Notes: generated by a model not told the origin, from the sequence alone. A stretch of 64,000 bases of DNA from Bifidobacterium biavatii DSM 23969 (GCF_000741165.1 NZ_JGYN01000030.1:310001-374000), one strand, 5' to 3'. Counted from the stretch's first letter, positions 35,976-45,034 are shown. Numbers and translations: made by a program.

Positions 35976-37064
35976 TTACCCCCGGGTCGAGTCGAGCAGT
36001 TTGATGATGGCCTGCATGGCCGTGTTGTTGGGCAGTTCAGTCACGGCGGTCACCTGTTCGAGCGTGCCGGGCACGTTGAACCGCTTGATGGAGTCGGTGC
36101 CGGCGAAGTTGGCGGCGCGGAAGCCGTGGCGCTCCCAGGCGAGCTTCTGCACGTCCTTGGATTTGAGGAGTTTCAGCAGCTGCTGTCCCTTGTCGTCGAG
36201 CGCGATGAACGTGTGGGTGCTCCACACGGTCGGCGTGGGGTACATCATCACCACGTCGTCCTTAACCTGCTTGAACGCGTCCGGCTGGTTCACCGCGAGG
36301 TCGAGCAGCTGCGATTCGTAGCCGATCATCATGGGTTTGGAACCGACGCCGAGCGTGAGGAATTGGTTGAAGCTGTCTTCAGAACTGGTTTCCATCCAGC
36401 CGGATTTTGCGAAGATCGCGCGGATCTTGTCGGTGTCGCGCGACACCGAGTCGACGGTGGCCGGCTGGCCGCCGTTGAGCACGGTCGCGACGAGCGCCGC
36501 GTATTCGTTGCCGGAGTTCGATTTGACCGGGTCGGTCGAGTCGATGCGGAACTGTCCGTAGCCGTTTTTGTAACCGACGTCGGCCCACGTTTTGTTGTTG
36601 ACCATCGCGTCGACGGCCTTGGCCATGTCCATGTGATACGCGCCGCCGTCCTTGCTGACGATGCCGCTGCCAGTGAGCGCGTCGGCGACGGCCTTGTGCG
36701 TGTAGATCACGATCGGCGAGTTGAACACGATGTCCGAGTTCGACGTGTCCACGCCTTGCGCCTTGCCGTATTCGACGGCGGCGCGCGACGACGGGAACAG
36801 ATAGTCCATGCCCTTGCGGTCGGCGTCCATCATGGCGAGCGATCCGGCCTTGCGATAGTTGACTTTGAGCCCGGACTGTTCCGCCAGCGCGGCGAACTTG
36901 TCGTCGTCGAACAGGCCGATTTTCTCGCCGCCGAGATAGCCGTTGACCTGCTGGATTTCGACCGGCTTGGGCTGGGCCTGACGCCAGACGAGCGTGCCGC
37001 CGATGATGGCGACGACCGCGAGCAGCGCGATCAGTCCGATGATTTTCGCTTTGGTCGGTTTCAT
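35976..37064 (-). CDS. membrane-anchored solute-binding-like protein
   Basis: A 362-residue protein with an N-terminal membrane segment (residues 8-27) and an extracytoplasmic solute-binding fold (bacterial extracellular binding protein type). A segment YRKAGSLAMMDADRKGMDYLFPSS aligns with YMGSLDIMSALKNGGDKYDAVWPASS in the VWA protein of the same operon, so the two are distant paralogues. No permease or ATPase is present, so transport is unlikely; sensing or complex formation with TelA and XpaC is more plausible. Its ATG overlaps the stop of the XpaC-like gene by four bases (ATGA). Confidence 0.7.
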   Translation of the reverse strand: MKPTKAKIIGLIALLAVVAIIGGTLVWRQAQPKPVEIQQVNGYLGGEKIGLFDDDKFAALAEQSGLKVNYRKAGSLAMMDADRKGMDYLFPSSRAAVEYGKAQGVDTSNSDIVFNSPIVIYTHKAVADALTGSGIVSKDGGAYHMDMAKAVDAMVNNKTWADVGYKNGYGQFRIDSTDPVKSNSGNEYAALVATVLNGGQPATVDSVSRDTDKIRAIFAKSGWMETSSEDSFNQFLTLGVGSKPMMIGYESQLLDLAVNQPDAFKQVKDDVVMMYPTPTVWSTHTFIALDDKGQQLLKLLKSKDVQKLAWERHGFRAANFAGTDSIKRFNVPGTLEQVTAVTELPNNTAMQAIIKLLDSTRG

Positions 37065-37726
37065 GGCTTCCTCTTCCCCGTTTCTGCGTCCGCCCCCGTG
37101 CCGCCGTCATGCTCGTCCGGCGTCGCATAGCCGTCCATGCTTGCGAGTCGTTGGATCGCTTCGGAATCGGCGGCGATGCCGAGCGTTTTGGACGACACCG
37201 CGCGCGACAGTTCGCCCGCAGCCGTGCGTTCGAGCACCTGCAGCGCCTCGACGGTCTCCCGCTGCGCGACTGCCAGCTGGTCGCGCGCGCCGGACTGTTC
37301 GACGTCAACGTACGATTTGAGCAGTTTGGCGGTCTGGTCGCCGTACACGTTCGTGTAGTGCCGCAGCGTCGCGTACGCGCCCGTGTCGGTGCTCACATAG
37401 CGCGTCAGATCGCGGGTCGCGGCGATGAAATCGTCGGCTTCGGAACGCACCTGCGGGTCACGCACCTGCCGCGCGAGCATGCCGATGCGGTTGAGCATCG
37501 TGTTCGCGTCGTCGATCGCGGCCGCGGCTTTCTGCCCGTTCGGCAGCGCAGACACGACGACCTTGCCGAGCCGGCGTTCCGGCTGCAGCAGCGTCGATCC
37601 GGCGACGTAGCCGAGCACAGCGCACACCGTGCCCAATCCGAGTCCGATCAGCCCGCCGCCGGCCAGCCAGAACGCAAGGCCGGCCAAACCGAGCCCGATC
37701 ACGAATCCCGCAATCACGCCGATCAT
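37061..37726 (-). CDS. XpaC-like protein
   Basis: A 221-residue protein with two N-terminal membrane segments (residues 1-50, Gly/Leu-rich) and a helical cytoplasmic region like XpaC (5-bromo-4-chloroindolyl phosphate hydrolysis family). XpaC is typically encoded next to TelA, as here. The historic enzymatic name is doubtful; the conserved pairing with TelA is the stronger clue. Start overlaps the VWA gene stop (TGATG) and the end overlaps the next gene (ATGA), so translation is coupled. Confidence 0.7.
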   Translation of the reverse strand: MIGVIAGFVIGLGLAGLAFWLAGGGLIGLGLGTVCAVLGYVAGSTLLQPERRLGKVVVSALPNGQKAAAAIDDANTMLNRIGMLARQVRDPQVRSEADDFIAATRDLTRYVSTDTGAYATLRHYTNVYGDQTAKLLKSYVDVEQSGARDQLAVAQRETVEALQVLERTAAGELSRAVSSKTLGIAADSEAIQRLASMDGYATPDEHDGGTGADAETGKRKP

Positions 37727-39462
37727 CAGTTGAATCCCTTGACTTGACGGAACACGGCCGCAAGGTCGCCGCTGCGGCCGTCGAACACCTTCGCGTTGCT
37801 CAGTTTGGCGAGTTCGTTGAGCTGGGCCGGATCGGCGTCGCCGAACATGATCGAGAAGATCGGCAGATCGCGGCCGGACGAATGGTAGCGGCTTTCGAAC
37901 GACGACTTGTCGAACGTTTCGGACTGGCCGTCGGTCATGAGCACGATCGCGGTCGTGTAGTCGTCGAGATTGCTCGGCAGCACGCTGAGCGCCGAGCTCA
38001 GGCCGTCGTAGATGTTCGTGCCGCCGGTCGCGGCGCGGTCCTGGGCCTGCTTGAGCAGGTCGCCGGTGTCGGTGCCGTGCGCGGTGACGGGCGTTTCGGC
38101 GGCTGACGAGAACGGAATGAGCACGTTGACGTCCTCACTCGACGGTTCGATGTGGTAGCGGGCAGATTTGGTCGGATCGAGCGCCGAGGTGAGGCCGTTG
38201 ACGACACCGTCCTTGCCGTCGCCGCTCATGGAACCGGAGTAGTCGACGACCCAGATCGTGTAGCTGGGCTTGCGCAGTTTCGTCTGGTACACGGTGAGCG
38301 CCTGGTCGATCACGCTGGCGGCGGGCAATGCGATGGTTTTCAGCGTGTCCGCACTGGTATCGATGCCCCATTCGGCGCGGAACGACTGCTTGACCGCGTT
38401 ATCGCTGCCGTACGCGAGCGTGCCGCCGAGACCGGTGCGGCGGCCGGCGCGTTCGAACAGCAGCTTGGAATCCTTGGATGACAACGCTTTCTGGAATTTC
38501 GCGAACGCATCGTCGAGGTTCTGCCCGCGATCGACGTAGCCGAGCGGCGAGTCGGACACGGCGATGCCGTCGGCCGGATAGATCGCGACAAGCGGATCAT
38601 GGCCGGCCTTCTCCAGCTGCTTGTCGGCCTGGATCACCAGCGACTCGTAGTTGACCATCGAATCGAAGCGGTCGGGATTGGCGACGACCATGTCCTTGAG
38701 CCAGTCGGACGAGCCGGACGAACGGTCCACGCCCTTGAGCAGCGCGGCGACCTGGCCCGTGAGCTTCGCGTCGTTGAGGTCGGCGGCGGTGAGCGGTTCG
38801 TCGCGGCCGGTGAGCGCGGTCATGAACGCGAGGTACGCGGACGCGCCGGAATTCGACTGCGTGGCCGACGTCATCGAGAACTTGAGTTTGCCGGACGACA
38901 CGGCGGCGAGGATGTCGGCGGTTTTGACCGGCTTCGTTTTGCCGCTCGCGTCCGCCCAGCCGAGCTGTTCGGCCTTGGATTTGGCGATGCCGAACACAAT
39001 CGGCGTGGTGGACGTGCTGGCCGCGTCCTTGACGATGTGCTTGGTGTCGCCCATCGAAATCCACATGGACGAGGCCGGCCAAACCGCGTCGTATTTGTCG
39101 CCACCATTCTTGAGCGCGGACATGATATCGAGCGAACCCATGTAGTTCATGGTCACGGCCACGCCCGAATCGTCGACGGCCTGCTGGATAGCGTCGGCGA
39201 CTTCCTTGTTCTCCGAGCCGGACGCGATGTTCAGCGTGGCTTCGGCTTTGCCCTTGGACGGCTCGAACGTCTGCACCTTGTCGGAATCGGCGCCGTTCGC
39301 ACCGTTGCCGTTGAACGAGACCGAGCAGGCGGCCAGCATGCCAAGCGAAGCCACGGTGACGACCGCCGCCGCAAACGCGCGGCGCACCGCCGTCATCACG
39401 CCGGGCGCGCGGCGGGCATCGCAACGCCGCTCGCGGCCCTTCCCGCGACCCCCATCATTCAC
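37726..39462 (-). CDS. lipoprotein: solute-binding domain fused to VWA domain
   Basis: A 578-residue lipoprotein: N-terminal basic region, hydrophobic segment ending in the lipobox LAAC, a solute-binding-like domain (about 60-370) and a von Willebrand factor A domain (about 375-575) with a complete MIDAS DYSGSMS, a Thr in the GTNIYDG loop and the later MTDGQSE. I prefer the GTG at 39462 because AGGA lies seven bases upstream; ATG 39396 (MTAVRRAF) would give a cleaner signal peptide but has no ribosome binding site. It opens the operon with XpaC-like, solute-binding-like and TelA genes. The MIDAS suggests metal-dependent protein binding outside the membrane. Confidence 0.75.
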   Translation of the reverse strand: MNDGGRGKGRERRCDARRAPGVMTAVRRAFAAAVVTVASLGMLAACSVSFNGNGANGADSDKVQTFEPSKGKAEATLNIASGSENKEVADAIQQAVDDSGVAVTMNYMGSLDIMSALKNGGDKYDAVWPASSMWISMGDTKHIVKDAASTSTTPIVFGIAKSKAEQLGWADASGKTKPVKTADILAAVSSGKLKFSMTSATQSNSGASAYLAFMTALTGRDEPLTAADLNDAKLTGQVAALLKGVDRSSGSSDWLKDMVVANPDRFDSMVNYESLVIQADKQLEKAGHDPLVAIYPADGIAVSDSPLGYVDRGQNLDDAFAKFQKALSSKDSKLLFERAGRRTGLGGTLAYGSDNAVKQSFRAEWGIDTSADTLKTIALPAASVIDQALTVYQTKLRKPSYTIWVVDYSGSMSGDGKDGVVNGLTSALDPTKSARYHIEPSSEDVNVLIPFSSAAETPVTAHGTDTGDLLKQAQDRAATGGTNIYDGLSSALSVLPSNLDDYTTAIVLMTDGQSETFDKSSFESRYHSSGRDLPIFSIMFGDADPAQLNELAKLSNAKVFDGRSGDLAAVFRQVKGFN

Positions 39463-39603
39463 TACGTTGTCCTGCGAGCCCTCGCATATTCCACTCATAA
39501 CACCATTGTGGAATACCGGTTCATCCCCGCAACCGCCAACACCTGAACGCATGGTGAACAATCCATTACGTTTCGTCGCCAACAACGTCGCCGCATCCCA
39601 AAA

Positions 39604-39645
39604 CTATCCACAAAAATTGTGGATAGACACTCCGAATGTGGATAA
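39604..39645. promoter_or_regulatory. cluster of DnaA-box-like sites
   Basis: CTATCCACAAAAATTGTGGATAG (23 bases, so given by position: 39604-39626) is a perfect 10-bp inverted repeat with two boxes one mismatch from TTATCCACA; TGTGGATAA at 39637-39645 is a perfect box on the other strand. No dnaA, dnaN or rnpA gene is in the window. Confidence 0.5.
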
Positions 39646-39809
39646 CTCGGACCATTCGACCACATCCCCCGGTACGGCTTGCCTGCAAACCATGCACATG
39701 CCTACGCTTTGGCACATCGCGCGCAAGCCATCGACGAAGGAGCCGGAATGACCGATCATCGCGACGCATATAGCCATACGACCATACAAACGACAACCAA
39801 GGTTGCGAC

Positions 39810-40127
39810 ATGAGCTATGATAATGAACAGCCGATCATCCTCAACAGTGCGCGTAAACCGCATTCCTCCAAGGGAATCATCATTCCGCCCGTGCCGGATG
39901 ACGTGATTCTGCACGCATATGCGCACGGCGAAGATGTCGGGGTGAATGCACGCCGCGATCCGCCGACCTACATGGTGGTCGGCCCGGATCCGCAAGGCAA
40001 CCGGTTATACGAAATCGGTTACTTCGAAGCTCCTTACGGAGCCGACACCGGCAGGATCATGATCTGCCACGCTATGCCGGCACGGCACAGCTACCAAGTA
40101 CGGTATTGGAACGCGATTCGGAGGTGA
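39810..40127 (+). CDS. small BrnT/DUF4258-like protein, possible toxin
   Basis: A 105-residue protein. The C-terminal half reads YMVVGPDPQGNRLYEIGYFE and GRIMICHAMPAR; the HAMPAR ending after a two-strand core recalls small actinobacterial proteins of BrnT/RelE-like fold that pair with antitoxins. It lies three bases ahead of a small helix-turn-helix gene, an order found in toxin-first modules. The start at 39810 has GGTTGCGAC upstream and no strong ribosome binding site. The toxin role is inference. Confidence 0.5.
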   Translation: MSYDNEQPIILNSARKPHSSKGIIIPPVPDDVILHAYAHGEDVGVNARRDPPTYMVVGPDPQGNRLYEIGYFEAPYGADTGRIMICHAMPARHSYQVRYWNAIRR

Positions 40128-40130
40128 CCA

Positions 40131-40460
40131 ATGGCAGTAGCGCAAACCGACAGGCAGGACGGCGCATCGCCATTCGACCGGGCGTACTATGAACGGCTCG
40201 GCGAACGGATCGGCGAGGAGATGGAATCGCAGGACTACCCCGAACCGGTGGATGTATCCGACGATCCCAATCCCGGTGCCAGGCTCAAGCGGCTCGTCTA
40301 CCAGAAGCAGGTCTTCGAGCAGGAAAATAAACGCCAGACGCGCATCATCGTGGATGAGCTGCGCCGACGCGGCGAATCGTGGAACGCCATCGGCAAACTC
40401 ATGAACATCAGCGGCGAGGCGGTGCGCAAGCAGTACAGCCCTGACATGCGCGCCCAGTAA
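40131..40460 (+). CDS. small helix-turn-helix protein, possible antitoxin
   Basis: A 109-residue protein with a helical middle (about 50-75) and a C-terminal helix-turn-helix, RGESWNAIGKLMNISGEAVRKQYSP (positions about 78-102), similar to sigma-like or transposase-type HTH segments. GGAGGT before its ATG overlaps the end of the previous gene, so the pair is co-translated. It may autorepress the pair as an antitoxin. Divergent regulators of other kinds remain possible. Confidence 0.5.
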   Translation: MAVAQTDRQDGASPFDRAYYERLGERIGEEMESQDYPEPVDVSDDPNPGARLKRLVYQKQVFEQENKRQTRIIVDELRRRGESWNAIGKLMNISGEAVRKQYSPDMRAQ

Positions 40461-40540
40461 CCATTTCCGGCTCGTTCACACCGCAGCGCACAGTCGCGCA
40501 TAGCAACACCAGCATCGCGCGATAGCGCGATTCCGTTCGG

Positions 40541-41563
40541 TCAGCGCACGAGGAAGACCATGGCGAGGATCATGGCGAAGCCGGCGAAATCGGCGGGGGA
40601 GAAGACCTCGCCGGTCCATGCCACGGACGTGACGGTCGCGGCGACCGGCTCGCTCGTGCCGAGCATCGTCGCGCGCATCGACCCGACGCGCATCATGCCG
40701 GCCAGGTACAGGCCGAACGCGCCGAACGTGCCGATGACCACCGTGTACGCCATGAGCAGCAGGCCGAACCAGTCGAGCTGCGGCGCGGTGACCCACGGCC
40801 GCACGATCGGCAGCAGCACGATGCCGGAAATCACGAACATGATCCCGTTCACCGTCATGTTGCCCCACCGCGCGATCAGCTTGATCGGCATGATCGCCAT
40901 CGCGGCGGTCGCGAACGCGTTCACGAGCCCCCAGAACAGGCCGATCGGCGGCAGTTTCAACGTCGACAGGTCGCCGCCGGTCGCCAGCAGCACGACTCCG
41001 GCGAACGCGAGCGCGACGCCGACGCCCTCGCGCATGTTCGGCAGCCGACGGCCGCGCAGGCACACGTACGCCAGCACGAACAGCAGGTTCAATGATTGCA
41101 GCACGGTCGCCGTGCCCGCGTTCGTCGCGTTGATCGAACACAGATAGGCGACCTGCACGAGCAGCACGCACACAAGCGCACTTGCGATGAGCTGCGGGTA
41201 CGACCGGCGTTCGCGCAGCGCGCCGACGAGCAGCGGACGCTGTTTCGGTGAGACGGCCGCGAAGGCGATGAACATGGCGCCGGCGAGCAGTTCGCGCACG
41301 CATGCGATCCACAGCGGGTCGGCGTGGTACGTGCCCATGAGCATTTTGGAAATGGTCGCGTTCGTGCCCCACATGATGCCGCCGACGAGCACGAGCGCCG
41401 CGCCGACGAGCAGGTCTTTCGGCGTACGTTCGAAAGTCGGGGACGGTTTGGCCGCGCCGGTTCCGCCGGTCTTGCCGGACTGGCCCGCACGACGATCGGC
41501 ACGGCGGTCGGCGCCATCGGCGAGATCGGCATCGCGGATATTGCGTTTTTGCATGTCAGGCAT
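40541..41563 (-). CDS. EamA/DMT-family transporter
   Basis: A 340-residue ten-helix drug/metabolite transporter with two EamA domains (about residues 45-180 and 195-335), preceded by a charged tail. Such proteins export amino acids or metabolites. I use the ATG at 41563; a GTG at 41572 is equally possible, and neither has a clear ribosome binding site. It starts just 34 bases after the MalY-type aminotransferase, so the two form an operon; export of a sulphur amino acid or of a lyase product is conceivable. Confidence 0.8.
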   Translation of the reverse strand: MPDMQKRNIRDADLADGADRRADRRAGQSGKTGGTGAAKPSPTFERTPKDLLVGAALVLVGGIMWGTNATISKMLMGTYHADPLWIACVRELLAGAMFIAFAAVSPKQRPLLVGALRERRSYPQLIASALVCVLLVQVAYLCSINATNAGTATVLQSLNLLFVLAYVCLRGRRLPNMREGVGVALAFAGVVLLATGGDLSTLKLPPIGLFWGLVNAFATAAMAIMPIKLIARWGNMTVNGIMFVISGIVLLPIVRPWVTAPQLDWFGLLLMAYTVVIGTFGAFGLYLAGMMRVGSMRATMLGTSEPVAATVTSVAWTGEVFSPADFAGFAMILAMVFLVR

Positions 41564-41597
41564 ATCAGTCACGTTAGTCGCTCGGTCGCCGTCGCAC

Positions 41598-42812
41598 TCA
41601 GTCGACGAACACGTATTCGCTCAGGCGGCGCATGGCCTCCTGCACGCGGCTGAGCGGCAGCGCGAGGTTCATGCGGATCGTGTTCGGGACTTTGAACATC
41701 GTGCCGTCCTGCCAGGCGACGCCCACATCCCAGCCGCGCTTTTCCAGTGCGGACAGCGTCACGCCGTGGCGTGCGCACCACTGCGAGCAGTCGAGGAACA
41801 GCATGTACGTGCCCTGCGGCTTGGCGAGCGTCACGCCGTCGAAGTGCGACGTGATGTAATCGTATGCATAGTCAACGTTCGCAGTGATCGTCTCGCGCAG
41901 TTCGTCGCACCAGACGCGGCCCTCCGGCTTGTACGCGCCGATGAGCGCGTGCATCGACAGCACGTTCATGTCGTTGTAGTGCGGCTTGGTGCCCTTGGCG
42001 ACGATGCGGTCGCGCAGATACTTGCTGTAGATGATGTGGTAGCTGCCAACGAGTCCGGCGAGGTTGAACGTCTTGCTCGGCGCGTAGAACGCGGCCGTGC
42101 GGTTGCGCGCGTCGTCGCTGACCGACTGCGTGGGGATGTGCTTGTGGCCGGCGAGGATGATGTCGGACCAGATTTCGTCGGAGATCACGACGCAATCGTT
42201 CGCTTGGTACACCTCCATCGCGTGTTCGATCTCCCAACGTTCCCATACGCGGCCGGTCGGGTTGTGCGGGCTGCAGAACACGGCGACGTGTATGTTGTTC
42301 GCTTTGATGCGCCGGTCCATGTCGTCGAAGTCCATGCGCCACACGCCGTCGGCGTCGCGTTTGAGCGGGCTGTGGACGATGCGGTAGCCGTTGTTTTCGA
42401 TGCAGTGCGTGAAGCCGATGTAGGTCGGGCTGTGCAGCAGCACCGCGTCGCCGGGTGCGGCGAACGACGTGAGCGTGGAGATGACGCCGCCCAGTACGCC
42501 GTTTTCGTAGCCGATGTGCTCCTTGGCGAGTCCGGTCACGCCGTTGCGGTCGCGCTGCCAGTCGATGATCGCGTCGTAGTATTCGTCGGTCGGCGTGAAA
42601 TAGCCGAACGCGGGGTGCTTCGCGCGTTCGATGATCGCTTCGGTGATGGTCGGCACGGTCGGAAAGTTCATGTCGGCGACCCACATCGGGATCACGTCGA
42701 AGCCGGGCTTGGGCGGTTCCGGCGCGAAACCCGGGTCCTGGCCGAGACCGTCGACCGCGATGGCGTCCTTGCCGTGGCGGTCCATGATCGTGGTGAAGTC
42801 GTAGGTCGTCAT
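41598..42812 (-). CDS. MalY/PatB-type PLP-dependent C-S lyase (aminotransferase class I/II)
   Basis: A 404-residue PLP enzyme of the MalY/PatB group, which cleave cystathionine and other cysteine S-conjugates to homocysteine or thiols, ammonia and pyruvate. Signatures are IPMWVADMNFPTVP at the N-terminus, CSPHNPTGRVW, the PLP-holding SDEIWSDI and the Schiff-base lysine in APSKTFNLAGL. The ATG at 42812 has AAAGGACG upstream; the longer frame is not needed. It is the upstream partner of the DMT transporter. A MalY-like regulatory side function is known in E. coli but not inferable here. Confidence 0.88.
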   Translation of the reverse strand: MTTYDFTTIMDRHGKDAIAVDGLGQDPGFAPEPPKPGFDVIPMWVADMNFPTVPTITEAIIERAKHPAFGYFTPTDEYYDAIIDWQRDRNGVTGLAKEHIGYENGVLGGVISTLTSFAAPGDAVLLHSPTYIGFTHCIENNGYRIVHSPLKRDADGVWRMDFDDMDRRIKANNIHVAVFCSPHNPTGRVWERWEIEHAMEVYQANDCVVISDEIWSDIILAGHKHIPTQSVSDDARNRTAAFYAPSKTFNLAGLVGSYHIIYSKYLRDRIVAKGTKPHYNDMNVLSMHALIGAYKPEGRVWCDELRETITANVDYAYDYITSHFDGVTLAKPQGTYMLFLDCSQWCARHGVTLSALEKRGWDVGVAWQDGTMFKVPNTIRMNLALPLSRVQEAMRRLSEYVFVD

Positions 42813-42977
42813 GCTCGTCCTTTCGTCGCTCTGCCCTGTTCGCCGCTCGCCGCGCATTGCGCGCGCTGCGCGTCGTACGGCCGGCCCGATCCTGCATTGA
42901 ATCGAGCGCAAAACGATAGGTAGCTTAGTAACCTGCGCGCTGCGCCACGCCGTCACCGGCCGGCACCACCGCGCAGC

Positions 42978-44117
42978 TCAGTCGGCGACGGCGATTTCGG
43001 ACGAACCGTAGAAGTCGAGGATCTGCTTGAGATACGGGGCGATCGTGCCGTTCGGCATGCTGAAGATCTCGTGCAGCGAATCGGGGAACCGCACGAGCTG
43101 AATGTTGCCGCCGCCTTCCCTGACGCGTTCGACGAACCGGTTCTGCGGCTCGTTGAGTACCCACACGTCGCGCCCGGCCTGAAACAGCAGGATCGGCGTT
43201 TCGATGTTCGCGCAGGCGCTCGGCCGCAGCACGGCGTGCGACAGGCGCAGCGCCTGACGAACCCATTCGAACGCGGCCGCGTTGGTCTGGTAATGCGCGT
43301 CGTCGCAGCGGCACCGGTGGAACCAGCGCACGCGCGCGTCGGACGCGCCGGGATGATCCTCCGGCTTGAACGTCGGCTCGAACGGCCCCTGGCCGAACAC
43401 GGCGTGACGGCCGAGGCCCACGCCGCACATCACTTCGGCGAGCGCGCGGGCCAGCCAGTTCGGTATGCCGGTGGCGGGCGCGATCATCGGGCAGGAGAGC
43501 ACGGCCTTGTCGAAGAGGGTGGGATGCTGTTCGAGCACGGCCGCACCGATGCCGCCGCCCATCGAATGGCAGAACAGGTTGAGCGGCTGCCCGTCGGCGT
43601 ACTGCTTGCCGATCGTGTCCGCGAATTTCGCGAGATCGGCCACGTAGCGATGCCAGTCGTCGATCCACACGAGCCAGTTCTGGTCGACGTCGCGCGCGGA
43701 GTAGCCGTGGCCGCGATGCTCCATCATGCACACCGAATAGCCGGACAGCAGGAAGTACCAGATGAGTTCAGCGTATTTGCGCGTGAATTCGGTGAATCCG
43801 TGCGAGATCACGATCGCGCCGCGGAAGATGCCGGTCGCGCCGTCCTCGCGCAGCGCGTCGAATTTGGCCGAGTCGTAGCACACATAGTGCAGCTTGCCGG
43901 CGTGGGCGGCCAGTTCGTCGTTGCCAGTGCCGTTGCCGACGCCGGACGCGTCACGCTCGCAGGACGCACCGGCCGATCCGGGAGCAGGCAGCGACGGCAA
44001 TCCGTCCACCTCGGCCGGTTCCATCCACCCTTCGACGCGGCATTGCGCGAGGGCCGGCAGGATCGTGCGTTCCATAGTCGACGCGTAGTCGGCTTCGTCG
44101 ATCAGTTTCACGTTCAT
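42978..44117 (-). CDS. alpha/beta hydrolase, monoacylglycerol lipase/lysophospholipase-like
   Basis: A 379-residue alpha/beta hydrolase of the Hydrolase_4 type. The nucleophile elbow is FCHSMGGGIG with the Ser in the middle; an oxyanion-type HG block (ISHGFTEF) and the family motif MEHRGHGYS are present; the acid is in FQAGRDVWV and the catalytic His in PDSLHEIF. It probably hydrolyses monoacylglycerols or lysophospholipids. Residues about 45-70 carry a Gly/Ser/Ala-rich insertion with a Cys. No signal peptide is seen. The start at 44117 has only a weak GGTGG upstream. Confidence 0.8.
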   Translation of the reverse strand: MNVKLIDEADYASTMERTILPALAQCRVEGWMEPAEVDGLPSLPAPGSAGASCERDASGVGNGTGNDELAAHAGKLHYVCYDSAKFDALREDGATGIFRGAIVISHGFTEFTRKYAELIWYFLLSGYSVCMMEHRGHGYSARDVDQNWLVWIDDWHRYVADLAKFADTIGKQYADGQPLNLFCHSMGGGIGAAVLEQHPTLFDKAVLSCPMIAPATGIPNWLARALAEVMCGVGLGRHAVFGQGPFEPTFKPEDHPGASDARVRWFHRCRCDDAHYQTNAAAFEWVRQALRLSHAVLRPSACANIETPILLFQAGRDVWVLNEPQNRFVERVREGGGNIQLVRFPDSLHEIFSMPNGTIAPYLKQILDFYGSSEIAVAD

Positions 44118-44187
44118 GCCACCATGCTACCCAACGATCAGACGCCCGAAATTGGGCAACATGCGTTCCAACCGGCGGTTTTTGCGT

Positions 44188-44862
44188 CTACTGTTCGCCG
44201 CCGCGCTCGCGGAGCCACGCAAGGATGAGGTCGAGTCGGCCGTTCGACTTGGTTTTGTCGATGGCGCGGCGGAACAGCGTGTCGACGGTGCCTTTTGATT
44301 TGCCGAGCGTTGCGGCGATGCGCTGGGAGGATTCGCCGTGCGCCGCCATGTCGACCACTTGGCTTTCCGCGGGGGTCAGCAGCGCCAGGCCGGATGGTTT
44401 GGCGAGCTTGACCCGCGCGTGGGCGGCTGCGGCGGTTTCGAACGGCACGTCGACCTCGGTGTTGGCGTAGTGGCCGATATTCGGGTCGAGAATGTCGGTG
44501 ATGGCCCGCGCAATGTCCTGCATGCTGGCGTGCTTGGCGATGATGCCCTGCGCGCCGGCGTCCGCGATGCGTTCGGCGTAGTAGGAGAGCGAGAACGACG
44601 TGATGGCGAGGACTGCCGGCTTGCTGCCGGAGATGCGGATTTGGCGGCAGACGGTTGGCCCTTGGATTCCGGCCAGCGACATGTCGAGCAGGAGCAAGTC
44701 GGGGCATGTTGCGGGGTTTTGTGTGCGGGCGACGGCGAGGGTCCCGTTTTCCTCGGTCCAGATGACGGGGCATTGGGGGAGTGCTTTGCGCAGTTCCGAT
44801 CGCAGTAGTCGAAGTACCATCGGATCGTTGTCCACAATGGCAAGCAAACCTTTGCAATCCAT
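44188..44862 (-). CDS. LuxR-family response regulator (orphan)
   Basis: A 224-residue NarL/LuxR-type response regulator: receiver domain (Asp11, Asp13, phospho-acceptor Asp60 in LLLLDMS, Thr in AITSFS, Lys in IIAKHAS) and C-terminal LuxR helix-turn-helix (LTPAESQVVDMAAHGESSQRIAATLGKSKGTVDTLFRR region). I chose ATG 44862, with AGGGAAG upstream; the GTG at 44871 overlaps it. No histidine kinase is next to it. It is divergent from two lipoprotein genes, and the intergenic region holds direct repeats spaced by 21 bases, a plausible binding site. Confidence 0.88.
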   Translation of the reverse strand: MDCKGLLAIVDNDPMVLRLLRSELRKALPQCPVIWTEENGTLAVARTQNPATCPDLLLLDMSLAGIQGPTVCRQIRISGSKPAVLAITSFSLSYYAERIADAGAQGIIAKHASMQDIARAITDILDPNIGHYANTEVDVPFETAAAAHARVKLAKPSGLALLTPAESQVVDMAAHGESSQRIAATLGKSKGTVDTLFRRAIDKTKSNGRLDLILAWLRERGGEQ

Positions 44863-45003
44863 GCCGACCACTTCCCTGCTCAGGCCGTCGAAAATACCAA
44901 TGACGCTAGTGTATCACCAACATTGGCATCGTTTGCATACCGCCGCCGATCTACGCACTCCTTCTTGCTGCTGGCAGTATTCCGACGGGACACGCCGCAC
45001 GTT

Positions 45004-45034
45004 GTACTGTTTTGCAGTACATATGTACTGTTTT
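45004..45034. promoter_or_regulatory. 21-bp spaced direct repeat with central palindrome
   Basis: GTACTGTTTT occurs at 45004-45013 and 45025-45034 (21 bases apart, two helical turns), and CAGTACATATGTACTG (45015-45030) is a perfect 16-bp palindrome. It lies between the response regulator and the first lipoprotein. The rest of the 309-base gap shows nothing else. Confidence 0.55.
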
